Notes: a model not told the origin generated them from the sequence alone. A stretch of DNA of 64,000 nucleotides from Comamonas testosteroni (GCF_000761245.1 NZ_AWOR01000001.1:248001-312000); one strand, 5' to 3'. Counted from the stretch's first letter, positions 9,113 through 19,397 are shown. Numbers and translations: made by a program.

Positions 9113-9660
9113 GCAGAGCATTCTTGAGCCCTGTCTGGCTGGTTCTGATGAGCAGTGCTTTGCTGGCGGGCTGTACCTCCTCCGAGGAGGAGCAACTGCG
9201 TGAGTGGATGGCCCAGGAGCGTGCCAATGCCAGGCCTCACGTGACTCCTCTGGAGGAGCCCAAGCCTTTCAAACCCCAGGCCTATACAGGGGCTGATGGC
9301 ATGGAGCCCTTCAATCCGCTCAAGCTGATCCAGGTGCTGCGCAAGGAGTCTGCGCAATCCAACATCAGCACGGCGTTGCTCACGCCAGAGCTGAGTCGCC
9401 GCAAGGAGCCGCTGGAGGCCGAGCCGCTGGACACCATGACCATGGTGGGCAGTCTCGACAAAAAGAACGTGCCCACGGCCTTGGTCAAAGTCGGCGGACT
9501 GCTCTATCAGGTACGTGTCGGCAACTATCTGGGGCAGAACTACGGAAAGATCACCAAGATTACGGAAAACTCCATCCAGCTAAGAGAAATTATCCAGGAT
9601 GGCGGTGGTGACTGGATTGAAAGAACAAGCACTTTGGAGTTGCAGGAGGTTGGCAAATGA
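9109..9660 (+). CDS. pilP: Type IV pilus lipoprotein PilP
   Basis: Lipoprotein of 183 residues with lipobox LLAGC (Cys22). A proline-rich flexible stretch follows, then the C-terminal HR domain (about residues 105-180) with the segment LVKVGGLLYQVRVGNYLGQNYGKI that contacts the PilQ N-domains. It joins the inner-membrane PilMNO assembly to the outer-membrane secretin. It overlaps pilO by four bases and pilQ by four bases. Confidence 0.93.
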   Translation: MSRAFLSPVWLVLMSSALLAGCTSSEEEQLREWMAQERANARPHVTPLEEPKPFKPQAYTGADGMEPFNPLKLIQVLRKESAQSNISTALLTPELSRRKEPLEAEPLDTMTMVGSLDKKNVPTALVKVGGLLYQVRVGNYLGQNYGKITKITENSIQLREIIQDGGGDWIERTSTLELQEVGK

Positions 9661-11771
9661 TGGGTATTAATCGCAGCACTATGGCGAAGGCCCGTTGGGG
9701 TCTGACCCTGAGCGGCCTTTTGCTTTCTTCGGCAGCTTGGGCGCAAGCCCGCATCGAGGCTGTTACAGGCGCTTTGCAGTCAGGCTCCGAGGTCGTCCGT
9801 GTTGAGTTGTCCGAACCGCTGGCTGCAGACCCGACCGGATTCGTGGTTCAGTCTCCTGCGCGTATCGCTCTGGATTTTCCGGGTGTGAGCAATGGCTCAG
9901 GCAAGTCGTTGCTTGAATTCAATCAGGGCAATCTGCGCTCGGCCAATCTGGTGGAAGCATCGGGTCGCTCACGTCTGGTATTGAACCTGAGGACGGCTAC
10001 GACCTATCGCTTGCAGCGCCAGGGCAAATCTTTGCTGATCTTGCTTGATCCCGCAGGTGCGGCGACAACCGCAGCAGCTGCGGCTCCTGTCATGGCTCCG
10101 GTGTTCGAGAACAAGACGGCCGCCTCTGATGCAGCTCCGATTCGCGGTATCGACTTTCGCCGTGGTAGCGATGGCTCCGGCCGGGTTGTAGTGAGCCTTG
10201 GCAGCAGCCAGGTTGGGGTGGATCTGCGGCAGGAGGGCAAGGGCCTGACGGTGGACTTCCTGCGTACAGCCCTGCCTGAAAATTTGCGCAAGAAGCTCGA
10301 TGTGGGAGATTTCGGCACGCCCGTGCAAACGATCTCGACCACTCAGCAAGGTGATCGTGTTCGGATGCGCATTGACCCCGTGGGGGACTGGGAGCACAGC
10401 GCATACCAGAGCGACAATCAGTTCGTGGTGGAAGTGCGCCAGAAAAAGGTCGACACCAGCAAGTTGACGCAAGGCCCGGGCTACAGCGGCGAAAAGCTGT
10501 CGCTCAATTTCCAGAACATTGAAGTGCGTTCTTTGCTGCAGGTCATCGCGGACTTCACCAACTTCAATATCGTCACTTCGGATACGGTGACAGGTGCCTT
10601 GACTCTGCGTCTGAAGGATGTCCCTTGGGACCAGGCTCTTCAGATCATCATGGATGCCAAGGGGCTGGGTATGCGCAAGTCCGGCTCCGTGCTCTGGATC
10701 GCTCCCAAGGACGAGATTGATGCACGTACCAAGCGTGACTACGAAGCGGCCATGGAGATCCAGAAGCTGGAGCCTCTGCGCACGCAAGGCTTCCAGCTCA
10801 ACTATGCGAAGGCGGCGGACATTCTGCAGCAGATCACGACTTCGACAGGCGGCGGTGGTGCAGGCGGTACAGGGTCCAGCACGCGCTTTCTGTCGTCGCG
10901 CGGCTCCGCCATTTCCGAGCCACGCACCAATCAGTTGTTTGTGACGGATACGCCGACCAAGCTGGAAGAAATGAAGGCTTTGCTGGCAACGCTGGATGTG
11001 CCAGTACGCCAGGTCATGATCGAAGCCCGCATTGTGGAGGCACGCGATACCTTTGGCCGTTCGCTGGGTGTGAAGTTTGGCGGAGGTGCTGTCGGCAGCA
11101 ACGCCGCCATGACATCGTCCCAGTTCCTGCCTGATAGCAGCTCAGGAACGGGCACCAAGTTCCCCAGTGGCAATTTCGTCAATTTGCCAGCCAGTATTTC
11201 GGGAATCAACACTGTGGGGCAGGTCGCATTTTCGGTCTTCAATAGCTCGATGTCGCGTTTCCTGTCCCTGGAACTGTCCGCTCTGGAAGCTGAAGGTGAC
11301 GGCAAGATCATCTCCAACCCCCGTCTGGTGACAGCAGACCAGAACAAGGCCTTGATCGAGCAAGGCACGGAGTATCCGTATTCCGTGACTGCGCCGAACG
11401 GCGCCACGACGATTGCGTTCAAGAAGGCGGTGCTGAAGCTGGAGGTGACTCCGCAGATCACCCCTGAAGGCGACATCATTCTGGATCTGGATGTGAACAA
11501 GGACAGCCGCGGCGAGACCACGACTCAGGGCGTCGCCATTGATACCAAGCATGTCAAGACCCAGGTGCTGGTCGAAAATGGTGGCACCGTGGTGATCGGC
11601 GGCATCTTTGAACTGGAGGAGACCAACCAGCTCAACAAGGTGCCGCTGTTCGGAGATCTGCCTGTGTTGGGGCATTTGTTCCGTAGTAATACCAAGGCTT
11701 CGAGCAAGCGTGAAATGCTGGTTTTCATCACTCCCAAGATGCTGAGCCAGACGCGCAGCACCAGCAAATAA
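9657..11771 (+). CDS. pilQ: Type IV pilus secretin PilQ
   Basis: Outer-membrane channel through which the pilus fibre passes. The 704-residue product has a Sec signal ending near ...SSAAWAQA (about residue 31), two AMIN-type peptidoglycan-binding regions (about 35-110 and 160-250), an STN/N1 region near 280-350, then the secretin domain with VPLFGDLPVLGHLFRS near residue 665, the hallmark of the gate region. Two adjacent ATG codons (9657 and 9660) are possible starts. Last gene of the pil operon; a hairpin with a T-run follows 20 bases after the stop. Confidence 0.96.
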   Translation: MMGINRSTMAKARWGLTLSGLLLSSAAWAQARIEAVTGALQSGSEVVRVELSEPLAADPTGFVVQSPARIALDFPGVSNGSGKSLLEFNQGNLRSANLVEASGRSRLVLNLRTATTYRLQRQGKSLLILLDPAGAATTAAAAAPVMAPVFENKTAASDAAPIRGIDFRRGSDGSGRVVVSLGSSQVGVDLRQEGKGLTVDFLRTALPENLRKKLDVGDFGTPVQTISTTQQGDRVRMRIDPVGDWEHSAYQSDNQFVVEVRQKKVDTSKLTQGPGYSGEKLSLNFQNIEVRSLLQVIADFTNFNIVTSDTVTGALTLRLKDVPWDQALQIIMDAKGLGMRKSGSVLWIAPKDEIDARTKRDYEAAMEIQKLEPLRTQGFQLNYAKAADILQQITTSTGGGGAGGTGSSTRFLSSRGSAISEPRTNQLFVTDTPTKLEEMKALLATLDVPVRQVMIEARIVEARDTFGRSLGVKFGGGAVGSNAAMTSSQFLPDSSSGTGTKFPSGNFVNLPASISGINTVGQVAFSVFNSSMSRFLSLELSALEAEGDGKIISNPRLVTADQNKALIEQGTEYPYSVTAPNGATTIAFKKAVLKLEVTPQITPEGDIILDLDVNKDSRGETTTQGVAIDTKHVKTQVLVENGGTVVIGGIFELEETNQLNKVPLFGDLPVLGHLFRSNTKASSKREMLVFITPKMLSQTRSTSK

Positions 11772-11790
11772 CGGTTATCAGTTTTTACAT

Positions 11791-11822
11791 AGGGCCCGCA
11801 CGAGTTGATGCGGGCCTTTTCA
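11791..11822 (+). terminator. Terminator-like hairpin after pilQ
   Basis: Stem GGCCCGCA with TGCGGGCC around a short loop, then TTTT. It lies between pilQ and aroK and would separate or attenuate the two transcription units. Confidence 0.75.
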
Positions 11823-11885
11823 TTTGTAATATCTGCGGGCTGCGAGAATCATGGGCTGGCCAGATTGGCGGATGACGGTAACGCG

Positions 11886-12422
11886 ATGACTGTTCTAAAA
11901 AAATTTCATATTGCCCTTGTGGGCTTGCCAGGCTCCGGCAAATCCACCATCGGACGCTATTTGGCCAAGCGTTGGTCCATGCCTTTCGTGGATGTGGATG
12001 TGGCCATCGAGGAGCATATCGGCTGCACGATTCGCGATTTTTTTGCCAAGGAAGGCGAGTCCAGATTCAGGGATGTAGAGCAGGAGGTGCTGGCAGCGCT
12101 GCTGGCGCGACCTGAGAAAACGGTGGTTGCCACAGGTGGCGGTGCCGTGCTGAAGACTGAAAACCGGCAAGAGCTGGCCGAGCATGCACAGGTGGTCTAT
12201 CTGAGTGCATCACCGCATGAAATTGCCAAGCGCCTGCAGCGGGATACGCAGCGTCCCTTGCTGCAAGTGGACAATCCTTTGCAGCGCTTGCTGGATTTGC
12301 ATGCCATCAGAGATCCGCTCTACAAGGAAGTGGCGGATTTTGTGGTGGCGGGCAGCGGCCTGTCCGCCACGCAGGTGGCTCAGCGAGTGGCCATGCAGAT
12401 TGAGCTCGGTCAGCATTCCTGA
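11886..12422 (+). CDS. aroK: Shikimate kinase
   Basis: Phosphorylates shikimate to shikimate 3-phosphate with ATP in aromatic amino acid synthesis. The 178-residue product has a Walker A loop at residues 13-21 (GLPGSGKST), the shikimate-binding Asp in DVDVAIEE and the GGGAVLK loop. The ATG at 11886 was chosen because it places the P-loop at the usual distance; the open frame continues upstream but overlaps the terminator region. aroB follows after 70 bases, the common pilQ-aroK-aroB order. Confidence 0.95.
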   Translation: MTVLKKFHIALVGLPGSGKSTIGRYLAKRWSMPFVDVDVAIEEHIGCTIRDFFAKEGESRFRDVEQEVLAALLARPEKTVVATGGGAVLKTENRQELAEHAQVVYLSASPHEIAKRLQRDTQRPLLQVDNPLQRLLDLHAIRDPLYKEVADFVVAGSGLSATQVAQRVAMQIELGQHS

Positions 12423-12492
12423 TTGCGCTGAAAAGCTTGTTGGTCAATACACTGCGTGTGGTTCCTGCTATGTATTTTGAGAGAGGTTGAAC

Positions 12493-13584
12493 GTGGAAAC
12501 GGTGCATATTGATCTGGGAGAGCGCAGCTATCCCATCGTGATTGCAGAAGGCTTGCTGGCCCAGAGCTCCACTTGGCAGGCATTGCCCAAGGCGGCGGCA
12601 GCTCTGGTCGTGACCAATGATGTGGTGGCCCCGCTTTATCTGTCTGCGCTCAAGCAGGCCTTGAGCGGCCAATACGCCCAGGTTCACGAGGTGGTGTTGC
12701 CCGATGGTGAAGCCCATAAGGACTGGCAGACTCTGAACCTGATTTTTGATGCCCTGTTGCAGCATGGTTGCGACCGCAAGACGGTGCTGTTTGCACTGGG
12801 CGGCGGTGTGGTGGGGGATATGACGGGCTTTGCTGCTGCCAGCTATATGCGTGGTGTGCCTTTTGTACAGGTGCCGACCACGCTGCTGTCCCAGGTCGAT
12901 TCCTCGGTGGGAGGCAAGACTGCCATCAACCACCCGCTGGGCAAGAACATGATTGGGGCCTTCTACCAGCCGCAACTGGTGCTCTGCGATCTGGCTACGC
13001 TCGATACCCTTCCCGAGCGCGAGTTGAGCGCAGGTCTGGGGGAAATCATCAAATACGGCCCTATTGCCGATATGCAGTTCTTCGACTGGCTTGAGCGGAA
13101 CATGGATGGCCTGCTGCACCGCGATCGCGACTTGCTCGCCCATGCCGTCAAGCGAAGTGTGGAGATCAAGGCCTGGGTCGTGGGGCAAGACGAGAAGGAA
13201 GCGGGTCTTCGCGCGATTCTCAATTTTGGCCATACCTTCGGTCATGCGATCGAGGCCGGCATGGGCTACGGCAACTGGCTGCACGGTGAGGGTGTGGCGG
13301 CAGGCATGGTGATGGCAGCGGAGCTGTCCCAGCGTCTTGGCCTGGTGGAGGCGAGCTTTGTCTCGCGTCTGCGCAAGCTGATTGAGCGAGCGGGCTTGCC
13401 GGTGCGCGCAGCGGTCATTGATGTCCAGGACAATGCTGGTCGCTATCTGGAGCTGATGCGGGTCGACAAGAAATCCGAAGCCGGTGAAATCCGCTTTGTG
13501 CTGATCGATGGTCCCGGCAAGGCGGTGATGAGGTCGGCGCCCGACGCGCTGGTGCGTGAAGTGATCGAGAGTTGCTGCGCTTGA
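12493..13584 (+). CDS. aroB: 3-dehydroquinate synthase
   Basis: Converts DAHP to 3-dehydroquinate using NAD and a divalent metal, the second step of the shikimate pathway. The 363-residue product has the NAD-binding [13 protein letters not shown] segment, [20 protein letters not shown] and the metal-ligand region GHTFGHAIE with HGEGVAAGM. The GTG at 12493 is preferred over a TTG six bases upstream because GAGAGG at 12481-12486 then sits six bases before it. It belongs with aroK and the downstream dNTPase gene. Confidence 0.94.
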   Translation: METVHIDLGERSYPIVIAEGLLAQSSTWQALPKAAAALVVTNDVVAPLYLSALKQALSGQYAQVHEVVLPDGEAHKDWQTLNLIFDALLQHGCDRKTVLFALGGGVVGDMTGFAAASYMRGVPFVQVPTTLLSQVDSSVGGKTAINHPLGKNMIGAFYQPQLVLCDLATLDTLPERELSAGLGEIIKYGPIADMQFFDWLERNMDGLLHRDRDLLAHAVKRSVEIKAWVVGQDEKEAGLRAILNFGHTFGHAIEAGMGYGNWLHGEGVAAGMVMAAELSQRLGLVEASFVSRLRKLIERAGLPVRAAVIDVQDNAGRYLELMRVDKKSEAGEIRFVLIDGPGKAVMRSAPDALVREVIESCCA

Positions 13585-13590
13585 TGAATG

Positions 13591-13633
13591 GAGCTATGTG
13601 AGCAGACCCTGGGGGGACGCAAGCCCATAGCTG
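13591..13633. repeat. Short inverted repeat with AGCTATG/CATAGCT arms
   Basis: Arms AGCTATG (13592-13598) and CATAGCT (13626-13632) flank a G-rich loop between aroB and dgt. It may be a decayed relative of the R1-R4 repeat family, since the arm ends resemble those copies, but the interior does not align. Confidence 0.35.
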
Positions 13634-13669
13634 TTAGAGTCATTGCATTGAGTTGTTGAGGCGATTTGC

Positions 13670-14848
13670 ATGACCGCTCTGGCTTCCTACGCCTGCCATC
13701 CCCAGCAAAGCCGCGGGCGTCGCTTTGCTGAGCCCCCGGCTCCCACGCGCAGCGACTTTCAGCGCGATCGGGATCGCATTGTTCACTCCTCGGCTTTCAG
13801 GAGGTTGGTTTACAAGACCCAGGTTTTTGTGAACCATGAGGGCGATCTGTTCCGAACCCGGCTCACGCATTCTCTGGAAGTGGCGCAACTGGGGCGCTCC
13901 ATCGCGCGTTCTTTGCGCCTGGATGAAGACCTGGTTGAAGCCATCTGTCTGGCGCATGATCTGGGTCACACACCTTTTGGACATGCAGGGCAAGACGCGC
14001 TCAATGAGTGCATGAAGCCCCATGGCGGCTTTGAGCACAATCTGCAAAGTCTGCGTGTAGTGGATAGGTTGGAGGAGCGTTATCCTGCCTTTGACGGTCT
14101 GAACCTGACTTTTGAAACGCGCGAGGGAATTCTCAAGCATTGCTCGCTCAGCAATGCGCAATTGCTGCATGCACGGGAGCCCGGCGGCGTGGCTGAGCGT
14201 TTTCTGGATGGCACTCAGCCTTCTCTGGAAGCTCAGCTATGCAATCTGGCGGATGCGATTGCCTATAACGCCCATGATGTGGACGACGGCGTTCGATCAG
14301 GTTTGATCACCATGACCCAGTTGCGTGAAGCCGTGCCTTTGTTTGCCCGCTATTACGCCTCGACATTGGCGGATTGGCCCGATCTGGCTCTGCCGGGAGC
14401 TCAGCGAAAGCTGCTCTATGAGAGCATTCGCCGCATGCTCAGTGACCAGGTCTATGACGTCATCCATCACTCACAGGCCGGTATTGAGCAGGCGGCTGTA
14501 CGCTCGGTGCAGGAGGTTCGTCAGCATGGCCGGACGCTGATCGGTTTCAGCGAAGAGATGAAAGCGCAGTCCCTGGTGCTCAAGCAGTTCTTATTCAGGC
14601 AGCTCTATCGGCACCCTCAAGTCATGCAGACCATGAACAGCGCCCAGCAAGTTGTGAAAGAGCTGTTTGCCGCTTATATGGTGGAGCCTGAACGCATGAA
14701 GCCGCGCTTTGTTCAGCGTACCCATATCGTCACTACCCTGCATGAACGTGCGCGAGTGGTGGCAGACTTTATTGCGGGTATGACGGATCGTTATGCAGCG
14801 CGTGAGCATGAGCGCATTACCGGGCTTAGGCTGCTGGGCGAGGCCTGA
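13670..14848 (+). CDS. dgt: Deoxyguanosinetriphosphate triphosphohydrolase-like protein
   Basis: HD-domain dNTP triphosphohydrolase of 392 residues that would convert dNTPs to nucleosides plus triphosphate. The metal site is visible as His67 ([10 protein letters not shown]), His96-Asp97 ([12 protein letters not shown]) and a later Asp in the [16 protein letters not shown] segment. Length matches the shorter dGTPase-like type 2 family rather than the 505-residue E. coli Dgt, so substrate range may be broad. It lies behind aroB with an 85-base gap. Confidence 0.9.
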   Translation: MTALASYACHPQQSRGRRFAEPPAPTRSDFQRDRDRIVHSSAFRRLVYKTQVFVNHEGDLFRTRLTHSLEVAQLGRSIARSLRLDEDLVEAICLAHDLGHTPFGHAGQDALNECMKPHGGFEHNLQSLRVVDRLEERYPAFDGLNLTFETREGILKHCSLSNAQLLHAREPGGVAERFLDGTQPSLEAQLCNLADAIAYNAHDVDDGVRSGLITMTQLREAVPLFARYYASTLADWPDLALPGAQRKLLYESIRRMLSDQVYDVIHHSQAGIEQAAVRSVQEVRQHGRTLIGFSEEMKAQSLVLKQFLFRQLYRHPQVMQTMNSAQQVVKELFAAYMVEPERMKPRFVQRTHIVTTLHERARVVADFIAGMTDRYAAREHERITGLRLLGEA

Positions 14849-14963
14849 GGGAAGCTCTCCAACGGTCTTGCTGCCATTGGCGAGCATGGCACAGGCCGGA
14901 TCGCTAAAATAGTGGTCCTGTGTATCTAGAGCCGGAATATTTCCCGCCCAGTGCGCATTCTTT

Positions 14964-14979
14964 GGGGGCGATGGCCCCC
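14964..14979. other. GC-rich hairpin in the leader of the DUF1415 gene
   Basis: Perfect 6-bp stem GGGGGC/GCCCCC with a GATG loop, ending 12 bases before the GGAGGG ribosome site (14991-14996) of the gene at 15004. It could be a weak terminator for dgt or a leader structure; only a short T-stretch follows. Confidence 0.45.
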
Positions 14980-15003
14980 GTTTGCATTTTGGAGGGCCCT
15001 GAC

Positions 15004-15621
15004 ATGACCGAAACTTCAACCATCGCCGATCAGGCTTTCCCGCCAGAGCTTGTGATTGCGGATACCGTGCGCTGGCTGGAAAAGGCCGTGATAGGTCTCA
15101 ACCTATGCCCTTTCGCCAAAGGCGTGCATGTCAAGGCTCAGATCCACTATGCCGTCAGCGATGCGACCGATGCGGAGGCTGTTGCCGAGGCTCTGCATCG
15201 CGAGCTTGAGGCCCTGGCCGAAGCCAACGCAGAAAAACGCGACACCACACTGCTGATACTGCCCCATGCCCTGCAGGATTTTCTGGACTTCAATGACTTT
15301 CTTGAAGTGGCGGATGCCATGATCGAGGAGCTGGATCTGGGGGGTATTTTGCAGGTCGCCTCGTTTCATCCTCAATTTCAGTTTGAGGGCACGGATGTGG
15401 ACGACGTTACCAACTGCACCAATCGTGCTCCCTATCCCATATTGCACTTGCTGCGCGAAGACAGCATCGACAAGGCTGTGGAGGTGTTTCCGGAAGCCGA
15501 AACGATATACGAGCGCAACATGGAAACGCTGGAAAAGATCGGCATCGAGGGCTGGCTGGACCTGGATGTCGGGGCTCGCTGCCCCGTGACGGGCAATGCT
15601 CAGACGAAGGCAGAGAAGTGA
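15004..15621 (+). CDS. DUF1415 family protein
   Basis: Conserved 205-residue soluble protein of unknown biochemical role. Family features are WLEKAVIGLNLCPFAKGV at residues 22-39, with a conserved Cys, the FHPQFQFEG segment near residue 121, and RAPYPILHLLRE. The start was set at 15004 because a strong ribosome site (GGAGGG) lies seven bases upstream; the frame is open further 5' through a hairpin. Its stop overlaps the following methyltransferase gene, so the two are probably expressed together. Confidence 0.85.
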   Translation: MTETSTIADQAFPPELVIADTVRWLEKAVIGLNLCPFAKGVHVKAQIHYAVSDATDAEAVAEALHRELEALAEANAEKRDTTLLILPHALQDFLDFNDFLEVADAMIEELDLGGILQVASFHPQFQFEGTDVDDVTNCTNRAPYPILHLLREDSIDKAVEVFPEAETIYERNMETLEKIGIEGWLDLDVGARCPVTGNAQTKAEK

Positions 15622-16526
15622 TGGGTAAGAACGATAAAAAGCAGAGCCTGCAAAAGCCCGCCAAAGCAGGGGCACTTGATATCGCCGAGCAACTGGGGCT
15701 CAAGCCCGGCCAGAGCCTTGAGCTGCTCAAGGCTCTGCATATTCTGACGCGCGAGGGCAAGCTCAATCAGGATTCGCGCCGCAAGCTCAAGCAGGTCTAT
15801 CACCTCTATCAGTTCATCGAGCCTTTGCTGACAGAGCTGTCCAGGGATGGGCATGCCGTGACACTGGCTGACCATGGTGCGGGCAAGTCCTATCTGGGGT
15901 TCATTCTTTACGACCTGTATTTCAAGGCCTTGGCTCAGGGCCGGATTTTCGGTATCGAGACGCGTGCGCCGCTGGTCGAGGCGTCTCAGAAGTTGGCGAC
16001 TGAACTTGGCTTCGATCGCATGGAGTTTCTCAATATGTCGGTGGCCGAGTCCACGCGAGCAGACTTCATGCCTTCGCAGTTCGATGTGGTCACGGCCCTG
16101 CATGCCTGCGATACGGCGACTGATGATGCGATAGCCTTCGGGCTGGAAAAGCAGGCCAAGGCCATGGTGCTGGTGCCTTGCTGTCAGGCAGAGGTGGCTG
16201 CATGCCTGCGTCAGACCAAGGCCATGAGTCTGGCGCGCACTCCGCTGGCCGAGTTGTGGCGTCACCCGATCCACACTCGCGAGATGGGCAGTCAGATCAC
16301 CAATGTGCTGCGCTGTCTGTATCTGGAGGCTTGCGGCTACCAGGTCACGGTCACCGAGCTGGTGGGCTGGGAGCACAGCATGAAAAACGAATTGATCGTG
16401 GCCCGTTACACGGGGCAGAAAAAGCGCAGTGCGGTGCAACGCCTGCATCAGCTGCTCGCCGAGTTTGGGCTGGAAAGTCTGGCCGGCGTGCGCTATCCCC
16501 ATTTGCCGCAAGCCAGCGCGGTCTGA
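15621..16526 (+). CDS. SAM-dependent methyltransferase-like protein
   Basis: Predicted class I methyltransferase of 301 residues. A helical N-terminus (YHLYQFIEPLLTELSRDG) is followed by the SAM-binding glycine motif LADHGAGKSYLGFILYDL at about residues 83-100, an acidic residue ending strand 2 (GIETRA), and a VVTALHACDTATDDAI segment with VPCCQAEV. The layout resembles the Methyltransf_32/METTL25-type family often linked to RNA, but the substrate is not known. The ATG at 15621 shares one base with the upstream stop; a GTG at 15618 is also possible. Confidence 0.75.
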   Translation: MGKNDKKQSLQKPAKAGALDIAEQLGLKPGQSLELLKALHILTREGKLNQDSRRKLKQVYHLYQFIEPLLTELSRDGHAVTLADHGAGKSYLGFILYDLYFKALAQGRIFGIETRAPLVEASQKLATELGFDRMEFLNMSVAESTRADFMPSQFDVVTALHACDTATDDAIAFGLEKQAKAMVLVPCCQAEVAACLRQTKAMSLARTPLAELWRHPIHTREMGSQITNVLRCLYLEACGYQVTVTELVGWEHSMKNELIVARYTGQKKRSAVQRLHQLLAEFGLESLAGVRYPHLPQASAV

Positions 16527-16569
16527 GCAGGCTTAAAGCATGGCCCTGCCGGGCCTGTGCTTTTGGGGC

Positions 16570-18174
16570 TCAGCGACTTTGCATCAGGCGCTTCATCAAC
16601 TCCTGCGTCGATGCGTCCACTCCAGCCCAGTCATTGTGGCTCTGGCGGGCATGCAGCTGCTTTGCCAGCTTCTTGCCCAGCTCCACACCCCACTGGTCGA
16701 AGCTGTTGATATCCCAGATGGCGCCAGAGACAAAGATGCGATGTTCATACAGCGCGATCAAGGCGCCCAGAGAGGCGGGGTCCAGTCTTTCAAGCATCAG
16801 GAAGCTGCTGGGGCGATTGCCGGGACAATCTTTTTCCAGCCCCTCTCCGCAGCGACCCACCATCAGCGCCTGGGCCTGGGCAATGGCGTTGACCACCAGG
16901 CTTTGATGGTGCTCGCCCAGGTATTTGCCCCCGTCGCGCAGGGCAATGAATTCGACCGGTATGACATCGCGCCCCTGGTGCAGCATCTGGAAAAAAGCAT
17001 GCTGCCCATTGGTGCCGGGCTCGCCCCAGATCACCGGTGCAGTGGGGGCGGAGAGCTGTATTCCATTCTTGTTGATGCTTTTGCCATTGCTCTCCATCTC
17101 CAGCTGCTGCAGATAGGCCGTCAGGCGGCGCAGGCCGTGGCTGTATGGGGCAATGCAGCGGCTGGAAAACTGGCAGAAATTGCGATACCAGACGTCCAGC
17201 AGTCCCAGGCGCACCGGGAGATTGCTTTGCATGGGCGCAGTGAAAAAGTGGGCGTCCATCGCATGAGCGCCGTTCAGCAGAGCCCTGAACTGCTCCGAAC
17301 CTATTGCGATGGCGATAGGCAAGCCGATGGCGGACCACAGCGAAAAGCGTCCGCCCACCCAGTCCCAGAAACCCAGTGTGCGCTGTATGCCGAATTCCGC
17401 CGCAGCCTGTGTATTGGTGGTGAGGGCCACGAAGTGCTGGTCAATCGAGCATGGCACTTGCGGATCTGTGCTGCCCCCATGGTCCAGAAACCACTGCCTG
17501 GCCGAGCGAGCATTCAGCATGGTCTCGGCCGTAGTGAAGGATTTGGAGGCAATCAGAAACAGCGTGCTTTCCGGTTTGACCCGGCGCAGCACATGTCCCA
17601 GCTCGTGGCCATCCACGTTGGATACAAAGTGAAAGTTCTTGTCCTGGTCTATCCAGTCCTCAAGGGCATTGACCACGACTTCCGGACCCAGGTGCGAGCC
17701 GCCGATGCCGATATTGACGATATCGGTGATCTGCCCGCTGCCCCTGATCTGATCGGCCAGGGCGAGCATTCGATCCAGCGTGTCGTGAACTTCACGCAGC
17801 GCCGAGTGCATGTCCTGGGGCCAGGACCGTAGCACAGGGGACTGGGCGAGCTGCCCGCCGTCTGCAGGAGTGCGCAGCAGCCAGTGCATCGCGCTGCGCT
17901 GCTCGCTGGTATTGATGGCGGCGCCGGCCAGCATGGAGTCGCGCTTGCTCGCGAGCTGGCTCTCGGCTGCAAGCTGCCTCAGAAGGGCCTCGGTTTCGCT
18001 AGTCCAGAGGTTTTTCGACAGATCGGCGAAGACATGTGGCGCCTGCATGCTCAGGGCGTCAAGACGTTGCGGGTCTTGTGCAAAAGCCTGGCGCAAATCC
18101 AGATGCTGGATCTGCGACCGGTAATGGGTTTGCAAAGCCTGCCAGGCAGGCAGCTCGTGACAAAGAGGCGTCAA
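16570..18174 (-). CDS. pgi: Glucose-6-phosphate isomerase
   Basis: Interconverts glucose 6-phosphate and fructose 6-phosphate in the cytoplasm. The 534-residue product shows family signatures VNIGIGGSHLGPEVV near residue 147, FLIASKSFTTAETM near 205, the sugar-phosphate region GGRFSLWSAIGLPIA near 272 and the C-terminal WDINSFDQWGVELGK with the conserved Glu and the final Lys region. It is 16 bases downstream of tal on the same strand, so tal-pgi is one operon, divergent from a HexR-type regulator gene. Confidence 0.96.
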   Translation of the reverse strand: MTPLCHELPAWQALQTHYRSQIQHLDLRQAFAQDPQRLDALSMQAPHVFADLSKNLWTSETEALLRQLAAESQLASKRDSMLAGAAINTSEQRSAMHWLLRTPADGGQLAQSPVLRSWPQDMHSALREVHDTLDRMLALADQIRGSGQITDIVNIGIGGSHLGPEVVVNALEDWIDQDKNFHFVSNVDGHELGHVLRRVKPESTLFLIASKSFTTAETMLNARSARQWFLDHGGSTDPQVPCSIDQHFVALTTNTQAAAEFGIQRTLGFWDWVGGRFSLWSAIGLPIAIAIGSEQFRALLNGAHAMDAHFFTAPMQSNLPVRLGLLDVWYRNFCQFSSRCIAPYSHGLRRLTAYLQQLEMESNGKSINKNGIQLSAPTAPVIWGEPGTNGQHAFFQMLHQGRDVIPVEFIALRDGGKYLGEHHQSLVVNAIAQAQALMVGRCGEGLEKDCPGNRPSSFLMLERLDPASLGALIALYEHRIFVSGAIWDINSFDQWGVELGKKLAKQLHARQSHNDWAGVDASTQELMKRLMQSR

Positions 18175-18190
18175 AGGAAATTCCAGTCAA

Positions 18191-19153
18191 TCATGCAGCC
18201 GCTTGCTGCATCAATGCTTCCAGCTTCAGTGTGTCTGCGGTGAAAGCGCGAATGCCCTCGGCCAGCTTTTCGGTGGCCATGGCATCTTCGTTCAGCGCAA
18301 AGCGAAACGAGGCCTGGTCATACAGAACGCGCTCCTGCGGCTGGGCTCTGGCCTTGTCCGGGTCCAGGGCGCGGGTGACAGGCGTGGTCTCGTCCTGCTG
18401 TGCGCGGAGTTGAGCCAGCAGCTCAGGTGCAATGGTAAGCAGATCGCAGCCCGCCAGAGCCAGAATCTGGCCGATATTACGAAAGCTTGCACCCATGACC
18501 TCGGTGGAAACATCGAAGTGCTTGTAGTAGTCGTAAATTTTCTGTACCGAGCGCACTCCGGGGTCATTGGCGCCAGCCATGGCGGCCTCATCCCATTGCG
18601 CGCCGGCCTGCTTTTTGTACCAGTCATAGATGCGGCCCACAAAGGGCGAGATCAGCTGAACCTTGGCCTGGCCGCAGGCAACGGCCTGACAGAAGGAGAA
18701 CAGCAGCGTCAGATTGGTGTGAATGCCGCGCTGCTCAAGAATGCGGGCCGCCTCAATCCCTTCCCAGGTGGCGGCGATCTTGATGAGCACGCGCTCGGTG
18801 TGGATGCCTGCGGCCTGATACAGCTCGATCAGTCGCTCGGCGCGCGTGACCGTGGCCAAGGTGTCGAAAGACAGGCGGGCATCGACCTCGGTAGAGACAC
18901 GACCGGGTATGGTGCTCAGAATCTCACAGCCGAAGCGCACCAGCGTCCGGTCCATGATTTCGTCCAGTCCTCTGTCTTTGAATTGCGCCACGGTGGCGCG
19001 CATCAGCGGCGCATATTCGGTCTTTTGAACCGCTTTGAGAATCAGGGATGGATTGGTGGTGGCATCTTGCGGTTGAAACTGCGCCAGTTGATGAAAATCA
19101 CCGGTGTCCGCGACCACGGTCGTGAATTGCTTGAGCGCCTCCAACTGATTCAT
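18191..19153 (-). CDS. tal: Transaldolase
   Basis: Pentose phosphate enzyme that transfers a dihydroxyacetone unit between sugar phosphates via a Schiff base. The catalytic Lys is K125 in [21 protein letters not shown] near residue 35 and [11 protein letters not shown] near 180 are family hallmarks, and the length (320) fits the TalB subfamily. The second of two close ATG codons (19153) is chosen because AAGGA lies five bases before it; the first ATG (19159) is too near that site. It is the first gene of tal-pgi. Confidence 0.95.
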   Translation of the reverse strand: MNQLEALKQFTTVVADTGDFHQLAQFQPQDATTNPSLILKAVQKTEYAPLMRATVAQFKDRGLDEIMDRTLVRFGCEILSTIPGRVSTEVDARLSFDTLATVTRAERLIELYQAAGIHTERVLIKIAATWEGIEAARILEQRGIHTNLTLLFSFCQAVACGQAKVQLISPFVGRIYDWYKKQAGAQWDEAAMAGANDPGVRSVQKIYDYYKHFDVSTEVMGASFRNIGQILALAGCDLLTIAPELLAQLRAQQDETTPVTRALDPDKARAQPQERVLYDQASFRFALNEDAMATEKLAEGIRAFTADTLKLEALMQQAAA

Positions 19154-19236
19154 GTCCATCCTTTGCTGTGTTTCAAACTAACCAGCAAGTGTAGAGCGGG
19201 AATCCCTTATTGAGAATGAGCCTGCAGACACTCCGT

Positions 19237-19251
19237 TTGATGATGTATCAA
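19237..19251. promoter_or_regulatory. Candidate operator in the tal/hexR divergent region
   Basis: Inverted repeat TTGAT-GATGT-ATCAA lies between the divergent tal-pgi operon and the RpiR/HexR-type gene, 84 bases from tal. It is a candidate binding site for that regulator. It does not match the gammaproteobacterial HexR consensus, so this is inference from position and symmetry only. Confidence 0.35.
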
Positions 19252-19397
19252 GGCAAACCCTGCTGAATATGCCCGCTCGCCTATTTATTTGCGGAAATAT
19301 TCAAGTTTTGCGGCCATTTTGCGAGGCGTGAGGCGCTTCGGTCTTATGCTCGCCTTTTTCTGCACGCATTCATTGCCTCCACCTCATCTGCGCCAAT

